DNA of 64,000 bases from Duganella sp. BuS-21 (GTDB taxonomy: Bacteria > Pseudomonadota > Gammaproteobacteria > Burkholderiales > Burkholderiaceae_D), in contig CP097466.1 of NCBI GenBank assembly GCA_041874725.1, positions 4,960,001 through 5,024,000 of the forward strand, read 5' to 3'. Both the position numbers and the translations under genes were made by a program. The first letter of the stretch is position 1, and each line of letters starts with the position of its first letter. Shown here piece after piece: positions 20,404 to 30,284 of the stretch. The notes under the pieces are model-generated. The model searched no databases. It had not been told where the DNA came from and worked only from the letters and a program-made list of their open reading frames with translations.

Positions 20404-21351
20404 CTAACGGTTAGGCAGGAATCTGGACGGATCGACCGGCTTGCCCTGCTGTCTGATTTCAAAGTGCAGCTTGACGGAGTCGGTATCGGAATCACCCATT
20501 TCCGCAATCATTTGTCCCTTGGTCACGCTCTGCCCCTCCTTGACCAGGATGGCGCGGTTGTGGGCGTAGGCCGACAACAAATTATTACTGTGCTTCACAA
20601 TGACCAGATTACCATATCCGCGGATGCCGCTGCCTGCATACATCACTTTTCCTGCGCCGGCAGCGACGACCTGCTGCCCGGCCTTGCCGGAAATGTCGAC
20701 GCCCTTGTTCTTGCCTTCGTCGAACGTGGCGACCACCTTGCCGTCGGCCGGCCATACCCAGCTCAGGCTGGCATCGTCGACGCCCAGCGCCGGGGCCGGC
20801 ACGGTAGCCGGCGCCGTCAGACGGGGCGCGGCCGAGGCCAGGGCCGGTGCCGGTGCGGCAGGTGCGCTGGCGCTAGTGCCGCCGTTGCCATTGTCACCGC
20901 GCTGCAGCTCGGCCAGATTGGCGTCGGTGTACGGTTTCTTGTCGCCCTTGGGCCCGGTTTTCTTGACCACCGGTGGCGGTGGCGGCGTGCGCTCCGACGG
21001 CGGCATGATCACGGCGGCGGTTTCCACGCCGTTGCTATTGCTTTCCGGCGGCAGCACGCGCAGCACCTGGTCGACCTTGATGTCGTTCGGGTTGGACAGG
21101 TTGTTCCAGGCCACCAGGTCGCGGTAGTTCTGGCCGAACTCCAGCGCGATGCGGATCAGGGTGTCGCCCTTTTTCACGGTGTACAGGCCGCGCTCGTCGC
21201 GGGCGACCTGCGCCGTTTCGCTAGGGGTGGCGGGTTTGACGGCCGGCGGTATCGTGCGGTCTACAACCGGGGCCTGATTGGGAGTGGTGCCGCAGGCGCT
21301 CAGTAATGCGAGCGCCAGGCTCATTACGAGCACATTGCTTTTATTCGTCAT
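20404..21351 (-). CDS. nlpD: NlpD-type lipoprotein, amidase activator
   Basis: Outer-membrane lipoprotein that activates a peptidoglycan amidase (AmiC in E. coli) during cell separation. Lipobox LSAC ends the signal peptide. Then come a LysM domain ([19 protein letters not shown]), a Pro/Ala-rich linker and a C-terminal LytM/M23 domain. The M23 domain is degenerate: the zinc histidine expected before GVDI is replaced (NKGVDISG), as in E. coli NlpD, so it is regulatory, not a peptidase. The start MTNKSNV was chosen; MRMTNK two codons earlier is possible. Confidence 0.94.
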   Translation of the reverse strand: MTNKSNVLVMSLALALLSACGTTPNQAPVVDRTIPPAVKPATPSETAQVARDERGLYTVKKGDTLIRIALEFGQNYRDLVAWNNLSNPNDIKVDQVLRVLPPESNSNGVETAAVIMPPSERTPPPPPVVKKTGPKGDKKPYTDANLAELQRGDNGNGGTSASAPAAPAPALASAAPRLTAPATVPAPALGVDDASLSWVWPADGKVVATFDEGKNKGVDISGKAGQQVVAAGAGKVMYAGSGIRGYGNLVIVKHSNNLLSAYAHNRAILVKEGQSVTKGQMIAEMGDSDTDSVKLHFEIRQQGKPVDPSRFLPNR

Positions 21352-21380
21352 TCTCATCTTAATGTCTAGTGGTACGGGCG

Positions 21381-22250
21381 TTATACCACGCCCGGACGCA
21401 AGGGCACGAAATGGCAGTCCTCCAAGGTGTGACTGGTCCATTCCGTCTTGCCGATGCGCGTGATCAATTCCAGGTGCTGCGTGCGCGCACCCACCGGCGC
21501 GACCAGGCGACCGCCGATGGTCAGCTGCTCCAGCAGGGCTTGCGGCACTTCCATCCCGGCCGCGGCCAGGATGATACCGTCAAACGGCGCCGCCTGCGGC
21601 AGCCCAAGCATACCATCTCCGTAATGCAGGCGCAGGTTCGGCACGCGCAGCGGCCTGAGATTGGTCTTGGCCAGCTCGTGCAGCGGCTTGATGCGCTCGA
21701 TCGAGTACACCTCCTGGGCCACGCACGACAGCACCGCCGCCTGATAGCCGCAGCCGGTGCCGATCTCCAGCACGCGCTTCAACTGGCCGCCGTTGCGCAT
21801 CACCTCGATCATGCGGGCCACGATGTAAGGCTGGGAAATGGTCTGGTGATGGCCGATCGGCAGCGAGGCGTCGACATAGGCTTGTGGCGCCAGCCCTTCG
21901 TCCATGAACCTGTGACGCGGCACCGACTCCATGGCGCTCAGCACCACCTGATCCTGCACCCCCTGCTTGCCGATGCGCTGCACCATGGCGCGGCGCACGG
22001 CGTCGGACACCAGCGGGTTCGAGCGCGGCGCCTGGGCCGGCGCCGGCTGCGCCCGCTCCATGGCGTAGCTGTGCGATTTGGACGGCGTGGCCACCGGGCG
22101 CGGCGCCGGATACAGCGATGGCGCATGGCGCGCGGCGTTCTGGGTGGCGGTTTGCGGTGTCGCCACCGGCGCGAATACCGTCGCCTTTTTGCCCCCCTTG
22201 TCGACTACCGAGGACAGCGGCAAAGGAAAGGTACGGTTTTTTTCGGTCAT
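21381..22250 (-). CDS. pcm: Protein-L-isoaspartate O-methyltransferase
   Basis: Repairs isoaspartyl residues in aged proteins using SAM. The core starts around residue 75 ([20 protein letters not shown]), and the SAM motif [16 protein letters not shown] is clear. An N-terminal extension of roughly 70 residues rich in Ala, Pro and Thr precedes the usual 210-aa enzyme. The four-base overlap with surE (ATGA) supports the long start. surE-pcm-nlpD-rpoS is a conserved stationary-phase cluster. Confidence 0.95.
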   Translation of the reverse strand: MTEKNRTFPLPLSSVVDKGGKKATVFAPVATPQTATQNAARHAPSLYPAPRPVATPSKSHSYAMERAQPAPAQAPRSNPLVSDAVRRAMVQRIGKQGVQDQVVLSAMESVPRHRFMDEGLAPQAYVDASLPIGHHQTISQPYIVARMIEVMRNGGQLKRVLEIGTGCGYQAAVLSCVAQEVYSIERIKPLHELAKTNLRPLRVPNLRLHYGDGMLGLPQAAPFDGIILAAAGMEVPQALLEQLTIGGRLVAPVGARTQHLELITRIGKTEWTSHTLEDCHFVPLRPGVV

Positions 22251-22984
22251 GCCAAGGCCTTTGCCAATGCACTGAGTTGGGAGGTATGCGTCAGGTCGAT
22301 CTGCAGCGGGGTGATCGAGGTCTTACCGTTGGCGATGGCGTGGAAATCCGTGCCCTCGCCGGCGTCCTTGCAGGCGCCCGGCGGGCCGATCCAATAAATA
22401 TCCCTGCCGCGCGGGTCCTTGGCCTTGATCACCGGTTCCGACTGGTGACGCCGGCCGAGCCGGGTTGCCGTCACGGCACCCAGCTGATCGTAAGGGCGGT
22501 TGGGAATGTTCACATTCCACAGGCAAGGACGCGGCAGTTCCTCGTAAAAGCGCTCAATCAGGTCGCGCGCATGGCGGGCGGCGTCGTCGATATGTTCCCA
22601 GCCGTAGGCGCCCTGCGAGAAAGCCAGGGCCGGAATCCCGAACAAAAAGCCCTCGGTCGCGGCCGCCACCGTGCCGGAATACAGGGTGTCGTCCCCCATA
22701 TTCGGGCCGTTGTTGATACCGGACACCACCAGGTCGGGCGTGTAGTCGAGCACGGCCGTCAAGGCCACGTGCACGCAATCACTGGGCGTGCCGTTGACAA
22801 AATAAAAACCATTGGCGGCGCGCTGCACCGACAGCGGCCGGTCCAGCGACAGGGAGTTCGATGCGCCCGAGCGGTTGCTGTCCGGCGCCACCACCACGAT
22901 CTCCGCGATCGGTGCCAGCGCCTCGGCCAACGCATTGATACCGGGCGCCAGGTAGCCGTCGTCATTGCTTATCAGGATTCTCAT
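22247..22984 (-). CDS. surE: 5'/3'-nucleotidase SurE
   Basis: Metal-dependent survival nucleotidase acting on nucleoside monophosphates. The start [16 protein letters not shown] gives the Asp-Asp metal site at the N-terminus. Other family signatures are [19 protein letters not shown] and [12 protein letters not shown]. Length is 245 aa. The first gene of the surE-pcm-nlpD-rpoS run; the stop overlaps the pcm start by four bases. Confidence 0.96.
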   Translation of the reverse strand: MRILISNDDGYLAPGINALAEALAPIAEIVVVAPDSNRSGASNSLSLDRPLSVQRAANGFYFVNGTPSDCVHVALTAVLDYTPDLVVSGINNGPNMGDDTLYSGTVAAATEGFLFGIPALAFSQGAYGWEHIDDAARHARDLIERFYEELPRPCLWNVNIPNRPYDQLGAVTATRLGRRHQSEPVIKAKDPRGRDIYWIGPPGACKDAGEGTDFHAIANGKTSITPLQIDLTHTSQLSALAKALA

Positions 22985-23054
22985 ACGGAAGATTTTACCT
23001 GAAGCAAGGCCGGCGCTGCGCATGGCGATGGGCGCGAAAACAACTAAATTTACG

Positions 23055-25019
23055 TCAGCGGGACGGCGTTCGGGACGCCGACAGCTGGGCGTCCAGCGCC
23101 ACCAGCTCATCCGAGGCGCGCGACCACAGGCTGCCGGCCGCCAAGGCGGGGCGCTGGCGGCCGGGCCGCAGCAGCGCATCGCCGTAATCGTCCATGGAAG
23201 CGTTCTGGTGCAGTTCGTGGACCACGGGCAGTTCGCCGGGCGTCAGGCCGAGCTGCAATTGCACGTCCATCAGCTGTTCGCGCGCCTTGCGGGTGTCGGG
23301 ATGGTCGGCGCCGCCTCGCCGTTCGTGCGCGTGCAGCACCGCTTCCAGCAGGCTGCGGGCCGCTTCCAGCTCCTGCATATGCAGCAAAGTGCGGGCCAGC
23401 GCGGACTTGGCCTGCAAGGTGTCGGCGTGCTCGGCCCCCAGTAGCCGCTTGCGCGCGACCAGCACCTGTTCCTGCAGGCTGCGCGCGTGCTCGGTATCGC
23501 CGCCCTGCAGCAGCAGCTCGGCGCGCTCGGCCTTGGCGGTGAGGGTCAGCAGGTGCTCGGCGCCGAGCAGGCGCATATAAGTATCGACTGCCGCGTCCTG
23601 CATGGCAAGCGCCTCGGCCAGGCGCCCCTGCAAACCCAGCGTTGCGGCCAGATCCCGGCGCGCGGCCAATGTGTCGAAATGGGCGGGGCCCAGCAACCGT
23701 TCGTGCGCCTCGCTCACGCATGCCTGCAGAAAATGCGCTTCCTCCAGTTTGCTCTGCTGGCGCAGCACGGCCGCCAGACTGGCCTTGCTGGCCAGTGTGT
23801 CGGAGTGGTCCTCGCCCAGGCCGCGCTGGCGCAACGTCAGACTTTCCTCGAAACAGGCCAAGGCCTGCCGCAACCGCCCTTCGTGCCGGTACAGCTCGCC
23901 AAGCTGGTTGAGGTCGCGCGCCAGCGGCTGCGACACCGCCCTGGCGGCGCCACCGCCCTCTTCCAGCGTGCGCCGCGCCTCGCCGATCTCGGTCAGCAGG
24001 CGGATTTCCGCCAGCGACTGCCATGGGAAATAGCCAGGCGCCAGCCAGCTCAGGAAGGTGTCGAAAGTACGGCGCAGGGAAAAACGGTCGCCACCCTGAT
24101 TTTGCCGCGCCGAGGGCAGCGCGCCGGCGGCGATCGGATGGGTTTGCTGCAACTGCACCTCGTCGAAGTAGCTTTCCAGCGACACCTGCGGCATGCCGTA
24201 ACACTCGCGGATCAACGCCTCGAAGGCGGCCTGATAGCCCGGTGCGCGCCGGCGCTCGTCGCCGCGGCGCCATTGGGCGCGCTGGACGGCGTCCGCCATT
24301 TCCACACGCGATGGCAAGGGATAGACCAGCAAGGGCCGCTGCTCGTCCTCGTGGCTGCGCCGATACGTGGTGGCGCGGGTCACCAGCGCCTGCGCCCCGT
24401 CCAGGCTTTGCCGGCTGGGCGTGAACACCACCACCAGTTTGCGCGGAAGCAAGGTTGTGCAGATGCCGGCGGCATCGGTGCGGCCGCTGCGGGAATCCAC
24501 CAGCACGTAGCGGAAATGCAGGGACAGTCGCTCGGCGAAGCAGCGGAACAAGGCCGGGCACACATGAAACAACTCGTCCCAGCGCATGGCGGCCAGCCGG
24601 TCGCCATAACTGTCGTCAAAACGGCCGGCGCGCATCAGGTAAAGCTGGCTGCTCTGGTCGACACGGGTGACATATTTCTCCCAGCCAACAGCGTCCAGCA
24701 CCTCGTGCGCCAGCGCTTCGTCAGCCTGCGCGGCGGAACCGTTACGGTGGCGCTGGAGTTGTTCGCGGCAAGCCTCGAACAATTCCAGCACGCCCGGTCC
24801 GGCGTCGCGCTGCGCCTCGGGGAAATGATGGTGCAGCCCCGGCGCCTCGAGATCCCAGTCGATCATCAGCAACGGCGTGGTGGCGTTGCGTTGTCGCGCC
24901 AGCAGCATGGCGACATGCAACAGCGCCATCGTGCAGCCCGAGCCTCCCTTATAAGAATAGAAGGTCATCACTTCGCCGCTGGTGCTGAGCGGCGGCAGGG
25001 TCAACGGATGGGGTTCCAT
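23055..25019 (-). CDS. KGGVGR-type P-loop ATPase with C-terminal TPRs
   Basis: A 654-aa protein of two parts. Residues 18-330 form a ParA/MinD-like P-loop ATPase: deviant Walker A KGGSGCT at 24-30, [15 protein letters not shown] as the switch region and [11 protein letters not shown] as the Walker-B-like segment. Residues about 370-620 are tandem kinesin-light-chain-like TPRs (unit signature LG..H.DTL..). It starts nine bases after the TIR gene stop, with AAAGG upstream, so the two are one operon. Families of this shape are found with TIR proteins in predicted conflict systems and in the actinobacterial FxSxx-COOH cluster. A role in regulating the TIR effector is inference. Confidence 0.85.
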   Translation of the reverse strand: MEPHPLTLPPLSTSGEVMTFYSYKGGSGCTMALLHVAMLLARQRNATTPLLMIDWDLEAPGLHHHFPEAQRDAGPGVLELFEACREQLQRHRNGSAAQADEALAHEVLDAVGWEKYVTRVDQSSQLYLMRAGRFDDSYGDRLAAMRWDELFHVCPALFRCFAERLSLHFRYVLVDSRSGRTDAAGICTTLLPRKLVVVFTPSRQSLDGAQALVTRATTYRRSHEDEQRPLLVYPLPSRVEMADAVQRAQWRRGDERRRAPGYQAAFEALIRECYGMPQVSLESYFDEVQLQQTHPIAAGALPSARQNQGGDRFSLRRTFDTFLSWLAPGYFPWQSLAEIRLLTEIGEARRTLEEGGGAARAVSQPLARDLNQLGELYRHEGRLRQALACFEESLTLRQRGLGEDHSDTLASKASLAAVLRQQSKLEEAHFLQACVSEAHERLLGPAHFDTLAARRDLAATLGLQGRLAEALAMQDAAVDTYMRLLGAEHLLTLTAKAERAELLLQGGDTEHARSLQEQVLVARKRLLGAEHADTLQAKSALARTLLHMQELEAARSLLEAVLHAHERRGGADHPDTRKAREQLMDVQLQLGLTPGELPVVHELHQNASMDDYGDALLRPGRQRPALAAGSLWSRASDELVALDAQLSASRTPSR

Positions 25020-25028
25020 GGCAAACCT

Positions 25029-25634
25029 TTAGCGTGGGAAGTGTGGAGGAGGAATGGCACGCCATTCAGGCGGGATCTCGGGCAGCACAAAGCGGCTGCA
25101 GTCGTGCCCGCGAGGCGTGCTTCTTTTTAGACAGTGGTAATGCTCGGCGATGCGATGGACGATCTTTTCGATGTCCGGGATGAACTCGGGATTGGTTTTC
25201 AAATCGCCACTGGCCAGGGTATAGCGGGAAAAGTCCACATACATGCCGGGTCCGGCAATTTGCGGCGGCAGGCCGCCGGGATGGCGGGTCATGATGACAG
25301 GGATGATCAAATGGCTGGGCAAGGGATACCACTGCCTGCGTTCGTTTTCGATAAGTTGCATAGCTGCAAACTCGCGGCGGGTGTAGCCGTGAGCCTCGTA
25401 CTTCGGTGTATAAATGACAATCATGCAAACACTCTCACACAGGGCGCGCGCGATCTTCTGGTCCAGATCGTCCCCACCGCCGAGTTGCTCGCTATCAACA
25501 AAGAGCTCGGCTTCATTGTCGAGGTGCGGTTCGAGATAGCATGTCAAGGCATCGATCAGGTCGTCCTTGAACTTACTCATATACGTATGCTGGCCATGGG
25601 CATAACTGAAAAAGCAGCCGTGTCGGATCGTCAT
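25029..25634 (-). CDS. TIR-domain protein (FxsC-like)
   Basis: A 201-aa protein with a TIR fold at residues 7-130: FFSYAHG (betaA), the DSEQLGGGDDLDQKIARAL segment (BB loop/alphaB) and CMIVIYTPKYEAHGYTRREF (betaD, alphaC). Glu88 in TRREF sits where TIR NAD hydrolases carry the catalytic glutamate. No other enzymatic domain or membrane helix. ATG 25634 was chosen because AGGGAGG precedes it; the frame extends 11 residues further upstream without a ribosome site. First gene of the operon with the P-loop/TPR protein. Confidence 0.85.
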   Translation of the reverse strand: MTIRHGCFFSYAHGQHTYMSKFKDDLIDALTCYLEPHLDNEAELFVDSEQLGGGDDLDQKIARALCESVCMIVIYTPKYEAHGYTRREFAAMQLIENERRQWYPLPSHLIIPVIMTRHPGGLPPQIAGPGMYVDFSRYTLASGDLKTNPEFIPDIEKIVHRIAEHYHCLKRSTPRGHDCSRFVLPEIPPEWRAIPPPHFPR

Positions 25635-25720
25635 GACATCCTCCCTGCGTTTAACCAACTCTAACAAGCCTTAATGCAGAGACTTTGAGGCAGAACAAAC
25701 GTGCGCGAGGCTAAACTTTG

Positions 25721-25742
25721 CTCAAACGGCTGGCCGTTTGAG
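25721..25742. promoter_or_regulatory. Inverted repeat between TIR operon and oxidoreductase
   Basis: CTCAAACGG-CTGG-CCGTTTGAG, perfect 9-base arms, in the 170-bp divergent gap between the TIR gene and the quinone oxidoreductase gene. A likely operator or hairpin in one of the two leaders; no regulator is encoded next to it. Confidence 0.45.
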
Positions 25743-25803
25743 GTAAGATAAAAATATAACGACCGTTCTTTTTTAGCTTTTCAAAACAATACAGGAGACC
25801 AGA

Positions 25804-26790
25804 ATGAAAGCTGTTGTATGTGAAGCATGGGGCGCCCCCGATACCCTCGTCGTCAAAGAATTGCAAGATCCGCAGCCGGGTCCGGGACAGGTCGTGATCG
25901 ACGTCCAGGCCGCAGGCGTGAACTTTCCCGACGTCTTGATCGTGCAAGGAAAATATCAATTCAAACCGGAGCTGCCGTTCGTTCCGGGCAGCGAGGTGTC
26001 CGGCATCATCCGGCAAACCGCTGACGATATGACAAGCTTCAAGGCCGGCGACAAGGTCATCGCCTTTGTTCCGACCGGTGGTTTCGGTCAACGTTTGTTA
26101 GCTCCCGTACAAGCCCTGATCCCCATGCCGCCGGACATGGATTTCGACACGGCGGCGGCCATCACCCTCACCTACGGCACCTCATATCACGCGATTGTGG
26201 ACCGGGCTAAGCTTGAATCTGGCGAGAACATGCTCATTCTTGGCGCGGCGGGAGGGGTGGGCCTGGCGGCGATCGAGATAGGAAAAGCCCTTGGAGCCCG
26301 CATCATTGCGTGTGCTTCGACGGATGAGAAGCTGGAAGTGTGCCGTCAGCACGGCGCCGACGTCCTGATCAACTACAGCAAGGAGGATTTGCGGGTAGCG
26401 GTCAAGGCGGCGACCGCCGGCAAGGGGCCGGACGTGATTTACGACCCGGTGGGCGGGGAATATGCGGAGCCGGCGTTTCGCTCGATCGGATGGGGAGGCA
26501 GGTATCTGGTGGTCGGATTCGCCAACGGCGACATCCCCAAACTGCCGCTCAATCTGACGCTGCTGAAAGGCGCATCGCTGATGGGCGTATTCTGGGGCGA
26601 GTTCACGAAACGTGATCCGAAAGGCAATATGAAGAATATGCGTCAGCTGCTGCAATGGCTGCAGCAAGGCAAAATCAAACCCCGGATTTCAGCGCGCTAT
26701 AAACTTGGGGATGCCGCACAAGCGTTAAATGACATGGCGGCTCGACGGGTTACCGGCAAGGTGGTTGTGTTGCCGCAAGAGGATAGTTGA
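25804..26790 (+). CDS. NADPH:quinone oxidoreductase family protein
   Basis: Zinc-independent medium-chain dehydrogenase/reductase of the QOR group, 328 aa. The N-terminal GroES-like domain includes VQAAGVNFPDVLIVQGKY and FVPGSEVSG. The nucleotide-binding motif is GAAGGVGLAAIEIGKALGA. The zinc ligands of alcohol dehydrogenases are absent. It probably reduces quinones or enones with NADPH; the substrate cannot be told. AGGAG lies just upstream of the ATG. Divergent from the TIR operon and convergent with the helicase gene. Confidence 0.92.
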   Translation: MKAVVCEAWGAPDTLVVKELQDPQPGPGQVVIDVQAAGVNFPDVLIVQGKYQFKPELPFVPGSEVSGIIRQTADDMTSFKAGDKVIAFVPTGGFGQRLLAPVQALIPMPPDMDFDTAAAITLTYGTSYHAIVDRAKLESGENMLILGAAGGVGLAAIEIGKALGARIIACASTDEKLEVCRQHGADVLINYSKEDLRVAVKAATAGKGPDVIYDPVGGEYAEPAFRSIGWGGRYLVVGFANGDIPKLPLNLTLLKGASLMGVFWGEFTKRDPKGNMKNMRQLLQWLQQGKIKPRISARYKLGDAAQALNDMAARRVTGKVVVLPQEDS

Positions 26791-26826
26791 GCCTGCTTTT
26801 ACCCCGCACTACGATGAGTCGCAGGG

Positions 26827-26847
26827 GCAGCTCCCATCGGGAGCTGC
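26827..26847. terminator. Hairpin between convergent genes
   Basis: GCAGCTCCC-ATC-GGGAGCTGC in the gap between the oxidoreductase and dinG-like stops. A stable stem but without a T-run on either side, so its role as a terminator is tentative. Confidence 0.4.
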
Positions 26848-26911
26848 GGGGCGCCGCGCCTACCCTGCCCCTGGGACAGACCCTTCTGGTCTTGGGCTTG
26901 GATACTGAAAG

Positions 26912-28957
26912 TTACGGCTCGGAATTCTTGTTCTTGAAGAATTCGATCACAACTTCCTGCTCGCGGGTACGTTTAAAGCCCGGTAAACTCTGCCAGATCC
27001 GCTTGCCATACGGCTTGGAAATCACCCTCGGATCGCACAACATCAACACGCCACGGTCGTTTTCATCCCGAATCAAGCGCCCCGCACCCTGCTTCAAATT
27101 GATGATCGCCTCCGGCAAAGTGTGGCTCATAAAGCCATTTTTACCCTGCTTTTCCATCACCTCAATGCGCGCCGCCAGCACCGGATCATCCGGCGGGGCA
27201 AATGGCAATTTATCAATAATAACCAAGGACAAGGCATCGCCGCGCACGTCCACGCCTTCCCAGAAACTCTGCGAACCGATCAACACGCCATTACCTGCCT
27301 TGCGGAACTGGTCCAGCAATTCAGTGCGTCCCTTATCCCCCTGCACAAACAGCGGATACGGCAGGCCGCGCTTCTCGAACTCATCGCGCAAACGCTCGGC
27401 GGCACGCTTCACGGCCCGCAACGTCGTGCACAAAAGGAAAGTTTTCCCGCCCGCCGCCTCGATAATCGGCAGCGCCAGATCCAGCACCGCGTCCGTATAA
27501 CCGAAGGAATTCGGGTCGGGCAAGCCGGTCGGCACGTACAGCAAGCCCTGCTCTTCGTAGTTGAACGGACTCGGCCAGGACATCGACGGCTCCTTACTCA
27601 AGCCCATTTGTTCGGAAAAGTGGCTGAAATCATTCTTCACCGCCAGCGTCGCCGAGGTGAAAATCCAGCTGCGCGGCACGCCTTCGCGCTGGCCGTTGAA
27701 GATCGGCGCGATCGACAGCGGCGTCTTGTGCAGCTGCAGGGACGAAGCATACGCCTCCACCCAGAACACCGCCTCCTCGCCTTTGGCCACTTTCGCCTTG
27801 GGATCGAACTTCCACGCCGCCAGCCGGCCCACCAGATCGACGCCGCGCTGGCGGCATTGTTCCAGCGTTTCGGCGCGTTCGGCCTGCTTTTCCAGCACGG
27901 CCATCATGCCGTCCAGCTCACTTTTCAGGGTCTCCAGCGCCGGGAAGAAGTCGCTTGAGGCGGCGATCTGCGGCAGCGACAGGCGCACGATGTCCTGCGG
28001 GAAGGTCAGGCGCAGGTCGCGCGCGGCCTTTTCCACCACCGTGACGACCTTGCCCCAGTCGGCGCCGTCTCGGGCGTTGGACAAGCCTTCGGCCAGCACG
28101 TCGCGGCACAATTCCAGCACTTGCGAGGTCGAAAAAGTGTCGCCGAAGAACAAGGTGGCGGTATCGGGCAGCTGGTGCGCCTCATCGAAGATGATGGTGT
28201 TGGCCGAAGGCAGCAACTCCGCGATGCCCGAATCCTTCAGCGCCACGTCGGCAAAGAACAGGTGGTGATTGACCACCACCACGTCCGCCTGCTGCGCCTC
28301 CTTGCGCGCCTTCATGACGAAGCAATCCTGGTAATACTGGCATTCCGTGCCCATGCAATTGTCGCGGGTGGACGTCACCAGGTTCCAGATCAGCGCGTTT
28401 TCCGGCACGCGGGCCAGCTCGGCCTTGTCGCCGGACTTGGTCATTTTCAGGAAACGCGAGATCTCGCGCAGGTAGCCGACATCGTCGCGCGACGTCATGC
28501 GGCCGTTCTGCAGCGTGCGCTCCAGATGGTAGTGACACAAGTAATTGGAACGTCCCTTGAGCAACGCCACCGAGACCGGCGCCTGCAAGGCCGCGCGCAC
28601 GGTCGGAATGTCGCGCAGGAATAGCTGGTCCTGCAAGTTTTTGGTGCCGGTCGAAACGATGGTCTTGCCGCCCCACATCAGCGCCGGCACCAGGTAGGCA
28701 AAGGTTTTGCCCGTGCCGGTGCCCGCCTCGGCAATCAGCGTGGTCTGGCCGGCGATGGCCGACGCGATGGCCTTGGCCATTTCGGTCTGCGAGCGGCGCG
28801 GGCGGAAGTCGCCCACGGCCGGCCCCAGCGGACCACCGGCGCCGAACAGGCGCTCGACCTCGGAATCGTACTTGCCGGGTGGCTGTTCGGGAGTGGCGCC
28901 GATGACGGCGGGGATGGCGTTGGCAATCGCGGTATGGGGTGGCAGCGGTTCGGTCAA
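26912..28957 (-). CDS. DinG/YoaA-type ATP-dependent DNA helicase
   Basis: XPD-like superfamily 2 helicase, 681 aa. Walker A is AEAGTGTGKTFAYLVPA, the DEAH box is IIFDEAHQLPD, and the Fe-S region has cysteines at CHYHLER and NCMGTECQYYQDC. The C-terminal helicase half includes GSQSFWEGVDVRGDAL and GAGRLIRDENDRGVL. Such enzymes unwind R-loops, D-loops and G-quadruplexes during repair. It is in a two-gene unit with the upstream ydcH-like gene, 15 bases away. The choice between DinG and YoaA is not certain. Confidence 0.93.
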   Translation of the reverse strand: MTEPLPPHTAIANAIPAVIGATPEQPPGKYDSEVERLFGAGGPLGPAVGDFRPRRSQTEMAKAIASAIAGQTTLIAEAGTGTGKTFAYLVPALMWGGKTIVSTGTKNLQDQLFLRDIPTVRAALQAPVSVALLKGRSNYLCHYHLERTLQNGRMTSRDDVGYLREISRFLKMTKSGDKAELARVPENALIWNLVTSTRDNCMGTECQYYQDCFVMKARKEAQQADVVVVNHHLFFADVALKDSGIAELLPSANTIIFDEAHQLPDTATLFFGDTFSTSQVLELCRDVLAEGLSNARDGADWGKVVTVVEKAARDLRLTFPQDIVRLSLPQIAASSDFFPALETLKSELDGMMAVLEKQAERAETLEQCRQRGVDLVGRLAAWKFDPKAKVAKGEEAVFWVEAYASSLQLHKTPLSIAPIFNGQREGVPRSWIFTSATLAVKNDFSHFSEQMGLSKEPSMSWPSPFNYEEQGLLYVPTGLPDPNSFGYTDAVLDLALPIIEAAGGKTFLLCTTLRAVKRAAERLRDEFEKRGLPYPLFVQGDKGRTELLDQFRKAGNGVLIGSQSFWEGVDVRGDALSLVIIDKLPFAPPDDPVLAARIEVMEKQGKNGFMSHTLPEAIINLKQGAGRLIRDENDRGVLMLCDPRVISKPYGKRIWQSLPGFKRTREQEVVIEFFKNKNSEP

Positions 28958-28972
28958 AATAAGTCGTGGCGC

Positions 28973-29173
28973 CTAGGCGGGTACGTCAGGCACTAATTGC
29001 ATTTTCAGCAGAGTGATATGGTCTTTCAATTGCAGTTTGCGCTTTTTGAGGCGGCGCAATTGCAGTTGATCGTGATGCCCGTCCAGCGTCAGCATATCGA
29101 TGACCGCGTCCAGATCACGGTGTTCGACGTCGAGTTCGATCAAACGACGTTGGATATCTTGCACATCAGCCAT
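28973..29173 (-). CDS. YdcH/DUF465 family small protein
   Basis: A 66-aa helical, charged protein: MADVQDIQRRLIELDVEHRD at the start and the DUF465 core DQLQLRRLKKRKLQLKDHI. The family is widespread in Proteobacteria with no firm function. ATG 29173 gives the standard length; a longer frame upstream has no ribosome site. It is 15 bases upstream of the helicase gene and divergent from the PP2C gene. Confidence 0.88.
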   Translation of the reverse strand: MADVQDIQRRLIELDVEHRDLDAVIDMLTLDGHHDQLQLRRLKKRKLQLKDHITLLKMQLVPDVPA

Positions 29174-29301
29174 ATTTCTCAACCAAAGAGTTTCACTGGA
29201 ACAACACCGGTATTGCGCACAAACTGCGACACGGTGCATAGTTTAATCTACGGCGGCCCTGCCGCCAACAGAATGATCGCTCAACCGCAGTTCAGGATAC
29301 A

Positions 29302-30114
29302 GTGACGACTATGAGCGCCTATAAAATCGAAGCCGGGACCGCCCAGCACATCGGCAACCGGCCACAGCAAAACGACCGGGTGGCCTTGTACACGGCCGCG
29401 CAGGCGCCGGGCTATGTGATGGCGGTGCTGGCCGATGGCAACAACAGCGCCATCGCCGCCGATCAGGTGCTTCACACCAGCAAGCATTTATTCGATGAGT
29501 TCCGCGTCGGCGACAGCGCCAACCTGCCGCGTCTGCAAGAACTGCTGCGCAATATCGCGCACGAGGTGCATCAGGTGGTGACCATGAATCCGATCGCCGC
29601 CGTGGCCGAGCCGCAAAGTGCGCTGGCGCTGCTGGTGCTCACACCGCAGGCGCAGGCGGTGTGGGCGCATCTCGGCGACGCCCGTCTCTACCGTTTCAGC
29701 GGCGAAAGCTGCGCCATGCGCACCAACGACGCCGCCTATGTCGAACATCTGGTCAAGCATGACAGGCTGCCTTTGGCGGCGGCCAAAAAACATCGCGGCT
29801 CGCGTTTGCTGAACAACGCGCTGGGCAATAGCATGAAAGCGCCGTTCGTCACCGTCGGCTGGCACGAAGGCTTGCAAGCCGGCGATGCCTTGATGTTGTG
29901 CTCGGACGGCTTGTGGCAGTTGTTCGGCCCCGAGGAGCTGGCGGCGGCCGTCGCGCGCAACACGCCGCGCCAGGCCGCCGAACGGCTGATCGGCAAGGCC
30001 GCCGAACGGGCCCAGGGCAAGGGCGACAACTGCTCGATGGCGATCATCAAGCTGGTGGCGCCGCCGCAGGAGGCGCCCGGTTATACCGTGGAGAAAATGC
30101 GCCGGGCGGTGTAA
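29302..30114 (+). CDS. PP2C-like serine/threonine phosphatase
   Basis: A stand-alone PPM/PP2C phosphatase domain of 270 aa. The metal-binding aspartates are visible in NRPQQNDR, VLADGNN, LCSDGLWQ and GKGDNCSMAI. The usual GMGG after the DG is replaced by GNNS, so it belongs to a divergent subfamily. No kinase lies next to it; the only Ser/Thr-like kinase seen is the LRR protein at 40289. The start is GTG 29302 (AGGA four bases upstream) or ATG 29311. Divergent from the ydcH-like gene. Confidence 0.85.
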   Translation: MTTMSAYKIEAGTAQHIGNRPQQNDRVALYTAAQAPGYVMAVLADGNNSAIAADQVLHTSKHLFDEFRVGDSANLPRLQELLRNIAHEVHQVVTMNPIAAVAEPQSALALLVLTPQAQAVWAHLGDARLYRFSGESCAMRTNDAAYVEHLVKHDRLPLAAAKKHRGSRLLNNALGNSMKAPFVTVGWHEGLQAGDALMLCSDGLWQLFGPEELAAAVARNTPRQAAERLIGKAAERAQGKGDNCSMAIIKLVAPPQEAPGYTVEKMRRAV

Positions 30115-30162
30115 GGGGGCGACCAGGTTTGCAGCGTCCGTCCACCCCGAACAAAAGGGTCG

Positions 30163-30212
30163 GACCCCAGGTCCGGATAGGGGCTGCGCCCCGCCTGCCC
30201 ACGGGCAGGCCC
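30163..30212. repeat. Cluster of GC hairpins between convergent genes
   Basis: GGGTCGGACCCCAGGTCC, GGGGCTGCGCCCC and GCCTGCCCACGGGCAGGC follow one another in the 170-bp gap between the PP2C gene and the coiled-coil gene. They resemble the GGGTCTGACCC family but are not the same arms. Confidence 0.5.
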
Positions 30213-30284
30213 CTGAGCCGCAGCGGTGTGCGGGGTGACGTAGTGCCGCGCGCAGGTAAAGCGCAGCCCTAACCCCTACCCCAC

